Assembly: GCA_007128275.1 (NCBI GenBank)
Contig: SKXR01000032.1
Location: forward strand, 1 to 6,445
Source of the DNA: Kiritimatiellia bacterium
GTDB lineage: Bacteria; Verrucomicrobiota; Kiritimatiellia; SLAD01
DNA length: 6,445 bases
Direction of reading: 5' to 3'
Of the stretch, positions 1 to 4,702 are shown one piece after another. A program made the position numbers and the translations under genes. The notes under the pieces were generated by a model that was given only the letters and a program-made list of their open reading frames with translations, made no database searches and was not told where the DNA came from. The stretch's first letter is position 1. Every line of letters starts with the position of its first letter.

Positions 1-2
1 GC

Positions 3-101
3 TTTAACGGGATAATATGCCTGATCAAGGCGGTGATGACCAGCATTTATGCTTTCCGCAAAACCGGTCGGGACGGTCAGACGGTTGCAAGAGAGGGATG
101 A
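3..101 (+). CDS. Possible C-terminal end of an upstream gene (partial)
   Basis: Frame 3 is open from the window edge to a TGA at 99-101, giving about 32 residues that read FNGIICLIKAVMTSIYAFRK and then a short polar tail. A hydrophobic stretch followed by basic residues would suit the last helix and cytoplasmic tail of a membrane protein such as a transporter. The last codons fall in the GAGGGATGAGGGATG repeat. Copies of that repeat also sit at the acs stop and the lplA start, so a gene end here is plausible. An open frame of this length is not statistically significant, and the family cannot be named from so little sequence. A solute symporter next to acs would be a familiar arrangement, but that is a guess. 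Confidence 0.3.
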   Translation, partial: FNGIICLIKAVMTSIYAFRKTGRDGQTVAREG

Positions 102-129
102 GGGATGAAAGCTGAAACCTGAAGGAGGA
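91..129 (+). repeat. GAGGGATGAGGGATG repeat, copy 1
   Basis: The segment contains AGAGGGATGAGGGATG, then AAAGCTGAAACCTGA, and ends in a Shine-Dalgarno-like AAGGAGGA. The copy at 2471-2508 is nearly identical: the first 26 bases match, with two substitutions after that. Partial copies lie at 2549-2562, 2854-2865 and 2902-2937. The purine-rich strand is the same in every copy. No protein function is implied. Confidence 0.85.
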
Positions 130-289
130 CGGGTGGTGGGGGGCGGTGGAAGCGGGTCGATTAAGGGCAAGCGGTTCCGTGTGACAAGTAAGTGTGTTTG
201 TATGCCGATGCTCTTCATACTTCAGCGCATACGTACTCGCCACCCTTTTACTCGAATACATGAGTCGAAGGCGACAAAGAACAGGACAT

Positions 290-309
290 GGTCATGCCGA
301 ACGGAGTCT
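290..309 (+). repeat. GGTCATGCCGA short dispersed repeat, copy 1
   Basis: GGTCATGCCGAACGGAGTC at 290-308 matches GGTCATGCCGAGCGTAGTC at 2574-2592 at 17 of 19 positions. Both copies are intergenic and on the plus strand, and both lie between other repeats. The origin is unknown. Confidence 0.6.
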
Positions 310-311
310 GC

Positions 312-392
312 TCTGTCGTTTGTTTTGGACTGCGGCGGCAAAGCGAAGCGTCGACGCCGCTTTGGCTTGGACACGACCTGCCCGGTTGGATT
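312..392 (+). repeat. Palindromic family copy A (long form)
   Basis: The core at 326-370 is TGGACTGCGGCG, a 16-base insert (338-353), then ACGCCGCTTTGGCTTGG. It contains nested self-complementarity: GCGGCG at 332-337 pairs with CGCCGC at 355-360, and GTCGAC lies within. Copy B at 4092-4157 matches on both sides but lacks exactly that 16-base insert, and its homology extends about 20 bases further into GGTTGGAT. Copies C (4011-4073) and D (6222-6262) are in inverted orientation, and a 14-base fragment lies at 3898-3911. Confidence 0.85.
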
Positions 393-465
393 TCAAGCCA
401 TAGGGGCTCGACTTCCCCCTGCGCACTTCCTATCCTCACTCGTCAGCATACGGACCGACAAACAG

Positions 466-474
466 AAGGAGGAG
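466..474 (+). promoter_or_regulatory. Strong ribosome binding site of acs
   Basis: AAGGAGGAG is a near-perfect Shine-Dalgarno sequence, with seven bases between GGAGG (468-472) and the ATG at 480. It decides the start codon against the in-frame ATG at 288. The surrounding GGAGGAGGGCCGATG resembles the tail of the repeat at 2471-2508 (GGAGGAGGGTCGGATG), so this site may derive from that repeat family. Confidence 0.85.
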
Positions 475-479
475 GGCCG

Positions 480-2471
480 ATGACTCAGGACATCACATCC
501 ATGTTGAAGGAAAAACGGATCTTCCCGCCCGACCCGGCTTTTCAAGAAAAGGCGCACGTCTCGGGTATGGACGCGTACAAGAAGCTGTACCGGGAATCGA
601 TCGAGGATCCTTCGGGTTTCTGGGGGCGACAGGCGGAGGAAGCCCTTCAGTGGTCGAAGAAGTGGGATTCGGTGGTTGAGCACGATTTCACGCGCATCGG
701 CGAAACCGAAAAGCCCTACGTCCGGTGGTTCAGCGGCGGACGGCTCAATGTGTCCGTCAACTGTCTGGACCGTCATTTGGAAAACGGGCGCGCAGACAAG
801 ACAGCGATTATCTGGCAGGGAGAAAAGGACGAGGAACGACAGACCCTGACGTATCGCGATCTGCACGAACGCGTTTGCCGCTTTGCGAATGTGCTGAAGA
901 AACACGGCGTCAAGAAGGGCGCGACCGTCACGCTCTTCATGCCGATGATCCCGGAATTGCCGGTGGCCATGCTGGCCTGCGCGCGGCTGGGCGCCATTCA
1001 TTCGGTGGTGTTCTCCGCGTTCAGCGCCGATGCCCTCCGCAACCGGATCCAGGATTGCCGTTCCTACATGGTGATCACCGCCGATGTCGGGTTTCACGGC
1101 GGCAAGACGATCGAGCTGAAAAAGAAGGTGGATCAGGCGTTGCAGGACGCGCCTACGGTGGAAAAGGTGATTGTCTTCAATCGCGGCAATACGGATGTGG
1201 CCTTCACGGAGGGGCGCGATTGCTGGTGGCACGACGAGTATGGCGCTCCCGACATTTCGGACGAGTGCCCGCCGGAAGCGTTGGAGTCGGAAGACCCGCT
1301 CTATATCCTCTATACCAGCGGCAGTACGGGCAAACCCAAAGGGGTCTTGCACACGACGGCCGGATACCTGCTCCACACGCATTTGACCTTCAAATACGTG
1401 TTCGACTATCACGAGGACGATATCTATTGGTGCACGGCGGACATCGGCTGGGTGACGGGCCATTCGTATATGGTGTACGGCCCGCTATCAAACGGGGCCA
1501 CGTCGTTGATGTTCGAAGGGGTGCCGACGTGGCCGGAACCGGACCGGTTCTGGAAGATCGTGGCCGATTACAAGGTGAACATCTTCTACACCGCCCCGAC
1601 CGCGATACGTTCGCTGATGCGCCTCGGCGAGGATTGGCCGAACAAGCACGATCTCTCTTCTCTGCGCCTCCTGGGCACGGTGGGCGAGCCGATTAATCCT
1701 GAAGCGTGGATGTGGTATCAACGCGTGATCGGGAAAGACCGTTGTCCCATTGTGGATACCTGGTGGCAGACGGAGACCGGCGGGATCATGATCACGACGC
1801 TGCCCGGCGCCATCCCGGCCAAGCCGGGTTCGGCGGGGATGCCGTTTTTCGGTGTGGAACCGCGCATCCTCAAGGAAGACGGCAAGGAAGCCGATATCAA
1901 CGAGGGCGGAGGACTGGTTATCGCCCAGCCGTGGCCGGGCATGATTCGCGGTGTCTACGGCGATGCGAAACACGAGCTGATCCGGAATGTGTATTTTTCG
2001 CGGTATGAGGGTGTGTATTTCACCGCAGACGGTTGCCGCAAGGATCCCGACGGCTATTATTGGCTGCTTGGACGGATCGATGACGTGATCAATGTGTCCG
2101 CCCACCGTTTTGCGACCGCGGAAATCGAGAGTGCGTTGGTCTCGCACCAAAGTGTGGCGGAGGCGGCGGTGGTCGGATTCCCGCACGAAACAAAAGGGCA
2201 GGGGATCTATTGTTACGTCACGCTCAAGGAAGGCAATGAACCGACTGATGAACTCCGCAAAGCGCTGGTTCAACACGTCCGCGAGGACATCAGCCCGATC
2301 GCGACGCCCGACAAGATTCATTTCACCAACGCGCTTCCGAAAACGAGATCAGGAAAAATCATGCGGCGGATTCTGCGAAAGATTGCGGACGGCCATATTG
2401 AAGCGGTCGGCGACACGTCCACACTGGCCGATCCGGGCGTGGTGGATTCCTTGATCGAGGGACGGCAGTAG
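480..2471 (+). CDS. acs: Acetyl-CoA synthetase (AMP-forming)
   Basis: This 663-residue cytoplasmic enzyme converts acetate, ATP and CoA to acetyl-CoA, AMP and pyrophosphate through an acetyl-adenylate. Its length is typical of the family. An N-terminal ACAS_N-like segment (about residues 25-85) precedes the adenylating domain. The P-loop-like motif YTSGSTGKPKG is at 278-288 and DTWWQTETGG is at 426-435. The C-terminal domain carries the hinge Asp534 and ends in PKTRSGK, whose Lys626 is the equivalent of Salmonella Acs Lys609, the lysine inactivated by acetylation. The acetate-pocket residues of Salmonella Acs (V310, T311, V386, W414) are all conserved here as V325, T326, V401 and W429, which favours acetate over propionate. 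The odd point is Ala541 where Salmonella has Gly524 beside the CoA channel. The start is fixed by AAGGAGGAG at 466-474. The gene stands alone, and its TAG is the first part of a repeat. Confidence 0.96.
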   Translation: MTQDITSMLKEKRIFPPDPAFQEKAHVSGMDAYKKLYRESIEDPSGFWGRQAEEALQWSKKWDSVVEHDFTRIGETEKPYVRWFSGGRLNVSVNCLDRHLENGRADKTAIIWQGEKDEERQTLTYRDLHERVCRFANVLKKHGVKKGATVTLFMPMIPELPVAMLACARLGAIHSVVFSAFSADALRNRIQDCRSYMVITADVGFHGGKTIELKKKVDQALQDAPTVEKVIVFNRGNTDVAFTEGRDCWWHDEYGAPDISDECPPEALESEDPLYILYTSGSTGKPKGVLHTTAGYLLHTHLTFKYVFDYHEDDIYWCTADIGWVTGHSYMVYGPLSNGATSLMFEGVPTWPEPDRFWKIVADYKVNIFYTAPTAIRSLMRLGEDWPNKHDLSSLRLLGTVGEPINPEAWMWYQRVIGKDRCPIVDTWWQTETGGIMITTLPGAIPAKPGSAGMPFFGVEPRILKEDGKEADINEGGGLVIAQPWPGMIRGVYGDAKHELIRNVYFSRYEGVYFTADGCRKDPDGYYWLLGRIDDVINVSAHRFATAEIESALVSHQSVAEAAVVGFPHETKGQGIYCYVTLKEGNEPTDELRKALVQHVREDISPIATPDKIHFTNALPKTRSGKIMRRILRKIADGHIEAVGDTSTLADPGVVDSLIEGRQ

Positions 2472-2508
2472 AGGGATGAGGGATGAAAGCTGAAATCTGA
2501 GGGAGGAG
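2471..2508 (+). repeat. GAGGGATGAGGGATG repeat, copy 2, starting at the acs stop
   Basis: The last base of the acs TAG codon is also the first base of GAGGGATGAGGGATG, which is followed by AAAGCTGAAATCTGA and GGGAGGAGGG. It matches the segment at 91-129 with two substitutions over its main length. There is no spacer at all between the gene and the repeat. Confidence 0.85.
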
Positions 2509-2516
2509 GGTCGGAT

Positions 2517-2560
2517 GGATGGACTGTCGGACGGATGGACTGTTGGACGGATGAGGGATG
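2517..2560 (+). repeat. 16-bp tandem repeat
   Basis: GGATGGACTGTCGGAC (2517-2532) is followed directly by GGATGGACTGTTGGAC (2533-2548), 15 of 16 identical, and then by a diverged third start, GGATGAGGGATG (2549-2560). That third unit merges into the GAGGGATG repeat. The tract is short and would be prone to copy-number change by slippage. No coding role is seen. Confidence 0.85.
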
Positions 2561-2573
2561 AAGTACAGGATCT

Positions 2574-2592
2574 GGTCATGCCGAGCGTAGTC
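2574..2592 (+). repeat. GGTCATGCCGA short dispersed repeat, copy 2
   Basis: GGTCATGCCGAGCGTAGTC is the second copy of the element at 290-308, with two differences. It lies between the tandem repeat and the MITE-like element. Confidence 0.6.
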
Positions 2593-2630
2593 GAGGCTTC
2601 TCGTGCCTGGGGGTGAAGAGTGAGATCCCT

Positions 2631-2764
2631 CTAGGAGCCCGTTGAAAAACGCTCCTCGGGCATGCCATCCACCTCACGGCGGCGGCTACGAAGGAATAGG
2701 CAACGTAGCCGCGCCCGTGAGGGCGTGGAACGGTGTGGCTATAACTTTTTCAACAGGCTGCTAG
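2631..2764. mobile_element. 134-bp MITE-like nested palindrome
   Basis: The left end CTAGGAGCCCGTTGAAAAA (2631-2649) and the reverse complement of the right end, CTAGCAGCCTGTTGAAAAA (2764 back to 2746), form a 19-base inverted repeat with two mismatches. Inside, 2672-2690 and 2704-2722 are complementary at 17 of 19 positions around a 13-base loop, so the element can fold into one long interrupted hairpin. CTAG at both edges could be a target-site duplication or simply part of the terminal repeats. No transposase fits within 134 bases, so mobility would depend on an enzyme supplied elsewhere. A large REP/BIME-type element or a structured RNA is the alternative. Confidence 0.7.
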
Positions 2765-2901
2765 GCCGCTTCGCTCCGGTCGGGATGACGCGCTCGCGGC
2801 TCGGCGGGACGCCTCGCCCTACCAAACGATCTGGGCAGGAACAGGTAGGACGGTTGAAGGGATGAGGCGAAGGATACGCTCGAGATGGCGCGTGGGAGTA
2901 A
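2765..2901. other. Spacer between the MITE-like element and lplA
   Basis: This segment is G+C rich with no plausible gene. It contains CGGTCGGGATGACG and GGGACGCCTCGCCCTACC, which have the look of dispersed genomic repeats but have no second copy in this window, and a partial GAAGGGATGAGG at 2854-2865. The ATG at 2885 is in frame with lplA but is not preferred as its start. Confidence 0.4.
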
Positions 2902-2937
2902 GAGAGGGATGAGGGATGGAAGAGAGATGAAACTGAG
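2902..2937 (+). repeat. GAGGGATGAGGGATG repeat, copy 3, overlapping the lplA start
   Basis: GAGAGGGATGAGGGATG matches the first 17 bases of copy 1 exactly and then diverges to GAAGAGAGATGAAACTGAG. The chosen lplA ATG (2927) lies in the diverged part, so the repeat supplies the purine-rich ribosome binding region of lplA. Three ATGs fall here, at 2909, 2916 and 2927. Those at 2909 and 2927 are in frame with lplA. Confidence 0.7.
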
Positions 2938-3859
2938 TCGACCACCTCCATCTTTCCGCGTGGTGCTGTCAGATCGCCTCGATCCGTACTGGAACCTCGC
3001 GGCGGAGGAGTGCTTGCTGGACCGTGCGGCGCAGGCCGCGCCGGTTTTGTTTCTCTGGCAAAGCGCTCCGGCGGTGATCATCGGGAAGAATCAGAATCCG
3101 TGGCGCGAATGCAACTTGCCTTGGATGGCGAAGCACGGCGTTCTCTTGGCGCGCCGTATTTCCGGAGGCGGCGCGGTTTTTCACGATGCAGGCAATCTGA
3201 ATTATGCCTTTTTCATGCCACGCGAGATGTATCAGGCCGAGGTGATATTCGATGTGGTGCTCCAGACATTGTCTGATTTGGGATTCTCTGCGGAACGCAC
3301 CAACCGAACCAGTCTCTCGGTGGATGGATTGAAGGTGTCCGGGAACGCGTTCTGCTTTAGAAGGAACGCCGCGTTACATCACGGAACGTTGCTGGTGTCG
3401 TCCGACCTCGAAGCACTTAGGGCTTCCTTGCAGTCGCCGCCGTGGCCGTTCGAGACGCGTGCCACGAAATCCATTCGGGCGGATGTTCGAAATCTCAGCG
3501 CGTGGAATCCCTCCTTGGCCGTGGCGCATGTTCGGGACGCGTTCGTCGCGCGATGCTCGGAGGGCTCGCCCATGGATGCGGTTGACCAGCAGCTCGACGC
3601 GGCAGCCGTCGATACGCGCGTGTCAGCGCAGACAGCCGACGCATGGCTTTATGGGCAAACCCCCCCGTTCGAGGTGCGGATGCCCCTTGCGGACGGGGCC
3701 GAAATTGCCATGGCGGTGGAGAAAGGCGTGGTCACGCGAGTGACGTGCGAAGACGAAGGACGGGAGCGCGCCTTGCGGGTCGCATGGGCGGGGCGCCCGT
3801 TTGCGCCGGACAAGATGATACGGAACGTCCAACATCGAATAGCGCACGTTCAACGTTAA
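2927..3859 (+). CDS. lplA: Lipoate-protein ligase A
   Basis: The 310-residue product activates lipoate with ATP to lipoyl-AMP and transfers it to a lysine of lipoyl domains (pyruvate and 2-oxoglutarate dehydrogenases, glycine-cleavage H protein). Family motifs appear in order: WNLAAEE (22-28), IIGKNQNPW (51-59), RRISGGGAVFHD (76-87), DGLKVSGNA (133-141) with the adenylate-binding Lys136, HHGTLL (151-156) and KSIRADVRNL (181-190). An LplA accessory domain follows from about W240. Two things are odd. The usual RNDL motif reads RTSL (127-130). The C-terminus stops about 25-30 residues earlier than E. coli LplA, and its last dozen codons lie in a palindrome. The start at 2927 leaves a short N-terminus like that of E. 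coli LplA. In-frame ATGs at 2885 and 2909 would add only repeat-encoded residues. No partner gene is adjacent. Confidence 0.9.
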   Translation: MKLSRPPPSFRVVLSDRLDPYWNLAAEECLLDRAAQAAPVLFLWQSAPAVIIGKNQNPWRECNLPWMAKHGVLLARRISGGGAVFHDAGNLNYAFFMPREMYQAEVIFDVVLQTLSDLGFSAERTNRTSLSVDGLKVSGNAFCFRRNAALHHGTLLVSSDLEALRASLQSPPWPFETRATKSIRADVRNLSAWNPSLAVAHVRDAFVARCSEGSPMDAVDQQLDAAAVDTRVSAQTADAWLYGQTPPFEVRMPLADGAEIAMAVEKGVVTRVTCEDEGRERALRVAWAGRPFAPDKMIRNVQHRIAHVQR

Positions 3860-3875
3860 GCGTTGGATGTTGGAC
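3827..3875. repeat. Palindrome overlapping the 3' end of lplA
   Basis: GTCCAACATC (3827-3836) and GATGTTGGAC (3866-3875) form a perfect 10-base inverted repeat around a 29-base centre. The centre holds a further palindrome, ACGTTCAACGT (3847-3857). The lplA stop TAA (3857-3859) lies in that centre, so the left arm and part of the centre are translated. It could act as a transcript-end hairpin for lplA, but no T-tract follows. Confidence 0.8.
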
Positions 3876-3897
3876 GGTATGAACACATCTTCCGTAT

Positions 3898-3911
3898 CGC
3901 CGCTTTGGCTT
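3898..3911 (+). repeat. Palindromic family fragment E
   Basis: CGCCGCTTTGGCTT is identical to positions 355-368 of copy A, the right flank of the palindrome. The rest of the unit is missing. It lies 23 bases after the lplA-end palindrome. Confidence 0.55.
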
Positions 3912-3935
3912 AGGCCACTAGACACCCAATCTCTT

Positions 3936-3966
3936 ACCCCCGGAGGGGTGGCCCTGCAAAGCAGGG
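3936..3966. other. Two adjacent small hairpins
   Basis: ACCCC-CGGA-GGGGT (3936-3949) and CCCTGC-AAA-GCAGGG (3952-3966) are two perfect stems separated by two bases, in the convergent spacer between lplA and the minus-strand operon. No run of T or A adjoins either one, so an intrinsic terminator is not well supported. They may be part of another dispersed repeat. Confidence 0.5.
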
Positions 3967-4010
3967 ACGGGGAGGGTTCTTCAGCATGCCACACGCGGCC
4001 GGCACGCCTA

Positions 4011-4073
4011 TCCAAAGCGGTGTCGACGTCCTCTTCCGCTTCGCTACAGAGGACTCTGCCACCGCACTCCAAA
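4011..4073 (-). repeat. Palindromic family copy C (inverted, expanded)
   Basis: Read on the minus strand, it starts TTTGGAGTGCGGTGGCAGAG and ends GACGTCGACACCGCTTTGGA, the same layout as copy A. The insert between the arms is longer than in A and carries its own pair, AGAGTCCTCT and AGAGGAC. Copies A, B, C and D therefore share arms but differ in their centres. Confidence 0.75.
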
Positions 4074-4091
4074 TTCCCTTGAGGTGGCTTG

Positions 4092-4157
4092 TTCTGCCGT
4101 TTCATTTTGGACTGCGGCGACGCCGCTTTGGCTTGGATATGTCCTGCTTGGTTGGAT
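4092..4157 (+). repeat. Palindromic family copy B (short form)
   Basis: TGGACTGCGGCGACGCCGC (4108-4126) followed by TTTGGCTTGG aligns with copy A but lacks 16 bases, leaving GCGGCG directly followed by ACGCCGC. Flanking similarity reaches from TCTGCCGTTT on the left to GGTTGGAT on the right. The unit ends two bases before the stop codon of the minus-strand dedA-like gene (4161-4159). Its stem could form at the 3' end of that transcript. Confidence 0.85.
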
Positions 4158-4158
4158 G

Positions 4159-4692
4159 CTACCCGAACATCCATGCGAGGATGTGGTATTTGAGGGCCAG
4201 ACCCGTGAAGCTGAACACGAGCATCCAGCGCAAGGGATACCGGATCATGCCCGCGACGAGCACGATGATGGGCGAGGATAGCGGAAAGAGACAGAAGAAG
4301 AAGATCGTCATGCCGCCGTAACGATCGATTCGATTCAGATAGCGCTTGTATTTCTTCTCCCCGATGACGTTGTCAATCACCGTGCCGCTGAAGGCGTACC
4401 CGATTCCGTAATCTATGACTTGCGCTCCCAGCGCGGTGATGAGCGCCAGTTGGATCAGTACCAAGCCGTCATGGCCCTCGCCCAGCATATGCACGTACAG
4501 AATTTCCACAGGCGAAATGATGAAGAACAGATAGCCGGAAAAATGAGCGAGGGAAAAGGTCCAGAGGGTGGTGTCTTCGCCGGTCGTCATCGCGTGTCGA
4601 AGAATGGTGGATAGAACGGATATGCCGACCACCGCGCCTGCGACGACGATGACCCAGCGTGGTGTCTTATCCAGCATGCTCCTGAAAGACAT
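4159..4692 (-). CDS. DedA/VTT-domain (YqaA-like) membrane protein
   Basis: The 177-residue protein is strongly hydrophobic, with segments at about 13-33, 44-69, 76-100, 127-149 and 154-176. The central GAQVIDYGIGYAFSG (89-103) and the later RYGGMTIFFFCLFPLSSP (124-141) with AGMIRYP (147-153) follow the DedA/SNARE-associated (VTT) pattern. The arginine of the usual F-x-P-x-x-R motif is absent, and the end LALKYHILAW (165-174) recalls the YqaA branch. DedA proteins are inner-membrane and are implicated in lipid or undecaprenyl-phosphate flipping and in membrane energetics. The specific substrate here is unknown. It starts 10 bases after the uridylyltransferase stop, with GGAAG about 12 bases before the ATG, so it is probably cotranscribed with and translated after that gene. 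The family call is good and the function uncertain. Confidence 0.8.
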   Translation of the reverse strand: MSFRSMLDKTPRWVIVVAGAVVGISVLSTILRHAMTTGEDTTLWTFSLAHFSGYLFFIISPVEILYVHMLGEGHDGLVLIQLALITALGAQVIDYGIGYAFSGTVIDNVIGEKKYKRYLNRIDRYGGMTIFFFCLFPLSSPIIVLVAGMIRYPLRWMLVFSFTGLALKYHILAWMFG

Positions 4693-4702
4693 GAGGCGCT
4701 TG

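Larger units (their letters stand above)
102..479. other. Repeat-bearing spacer upstream of acs
   Basis: This stretch of nearly 380 bases has no convincing gene. It holds the tail of repeat copy 1, a G-rich run at 131-156 (runs of two to six Gs on the plus strand), a short GGTCATGCCGA element at 290-309, and the long copy A of the palindromic family at 312-392. Short open frames across it lack ribosome binding sites and recognisable protein character. I found no confident sigma-70 promoter for acs here, although its promoter presumably lies in this interval. Confidence 0.6.

Noticed and set aside
131..156. G-quadruplex upstream of acs
   Set aside because: The G runs are uneven, and only a poorly spaced set of three-G tracts could be assembled. 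It lies more than 300 bases from the start codon, so this is too weak to claim.
288..479. N-terminal extension of acs from the in-frame ATG at 288 (64 extra residues)
   Set aside because: The extension is translated from palindromic repeat A and has no family similarity. A near-perfect Shine-Dalgarno lies just before the ATG at 480, which gives the usual Acs length.
393..1463. Long antisense open frame of 356 codons opposite acs
   Set aside because: It is the shadow of a G+C-rich gene with strong codon bias. The product is Arg/His-rich with no recognisable family and no ribosome binding site. The same reasoning applies to the antisense frame at 1488-2321.
480..2471. Propionyl-CoA synthetase (PrpE) as the identity of the first gene
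   Set aside because: The acetate-pocket residues Val325, Thr326, Val401 and Trp429 match acetyl-CoA synthetase, and the C-terminal GDTSTLADPGVV motif is typical of Acs.
91..2937. CRISPR array from repeated GAGGGATG units
   Set aside because: The copies are far apart, irregularly spaced, diverged and separated by genes. There are no uniform spacers or cas genes.
4108..4136. Intrinsic terminator of the dedA-like gene in repeat copy B
   Set aside because: The GCGGCG/CGCCGC stem is good, but no T-tract follows on the minus-strand transcript (the sequence reads AGTCCAAAA). It is kept only as a repeat hairpin.
3623..4174. Minus-strand 183-codon open frame across the lplA end and spacer
   Set aside because: It crosses the lplA 3' end and several repeats, and its low-complexity sequence looks like no protein family.
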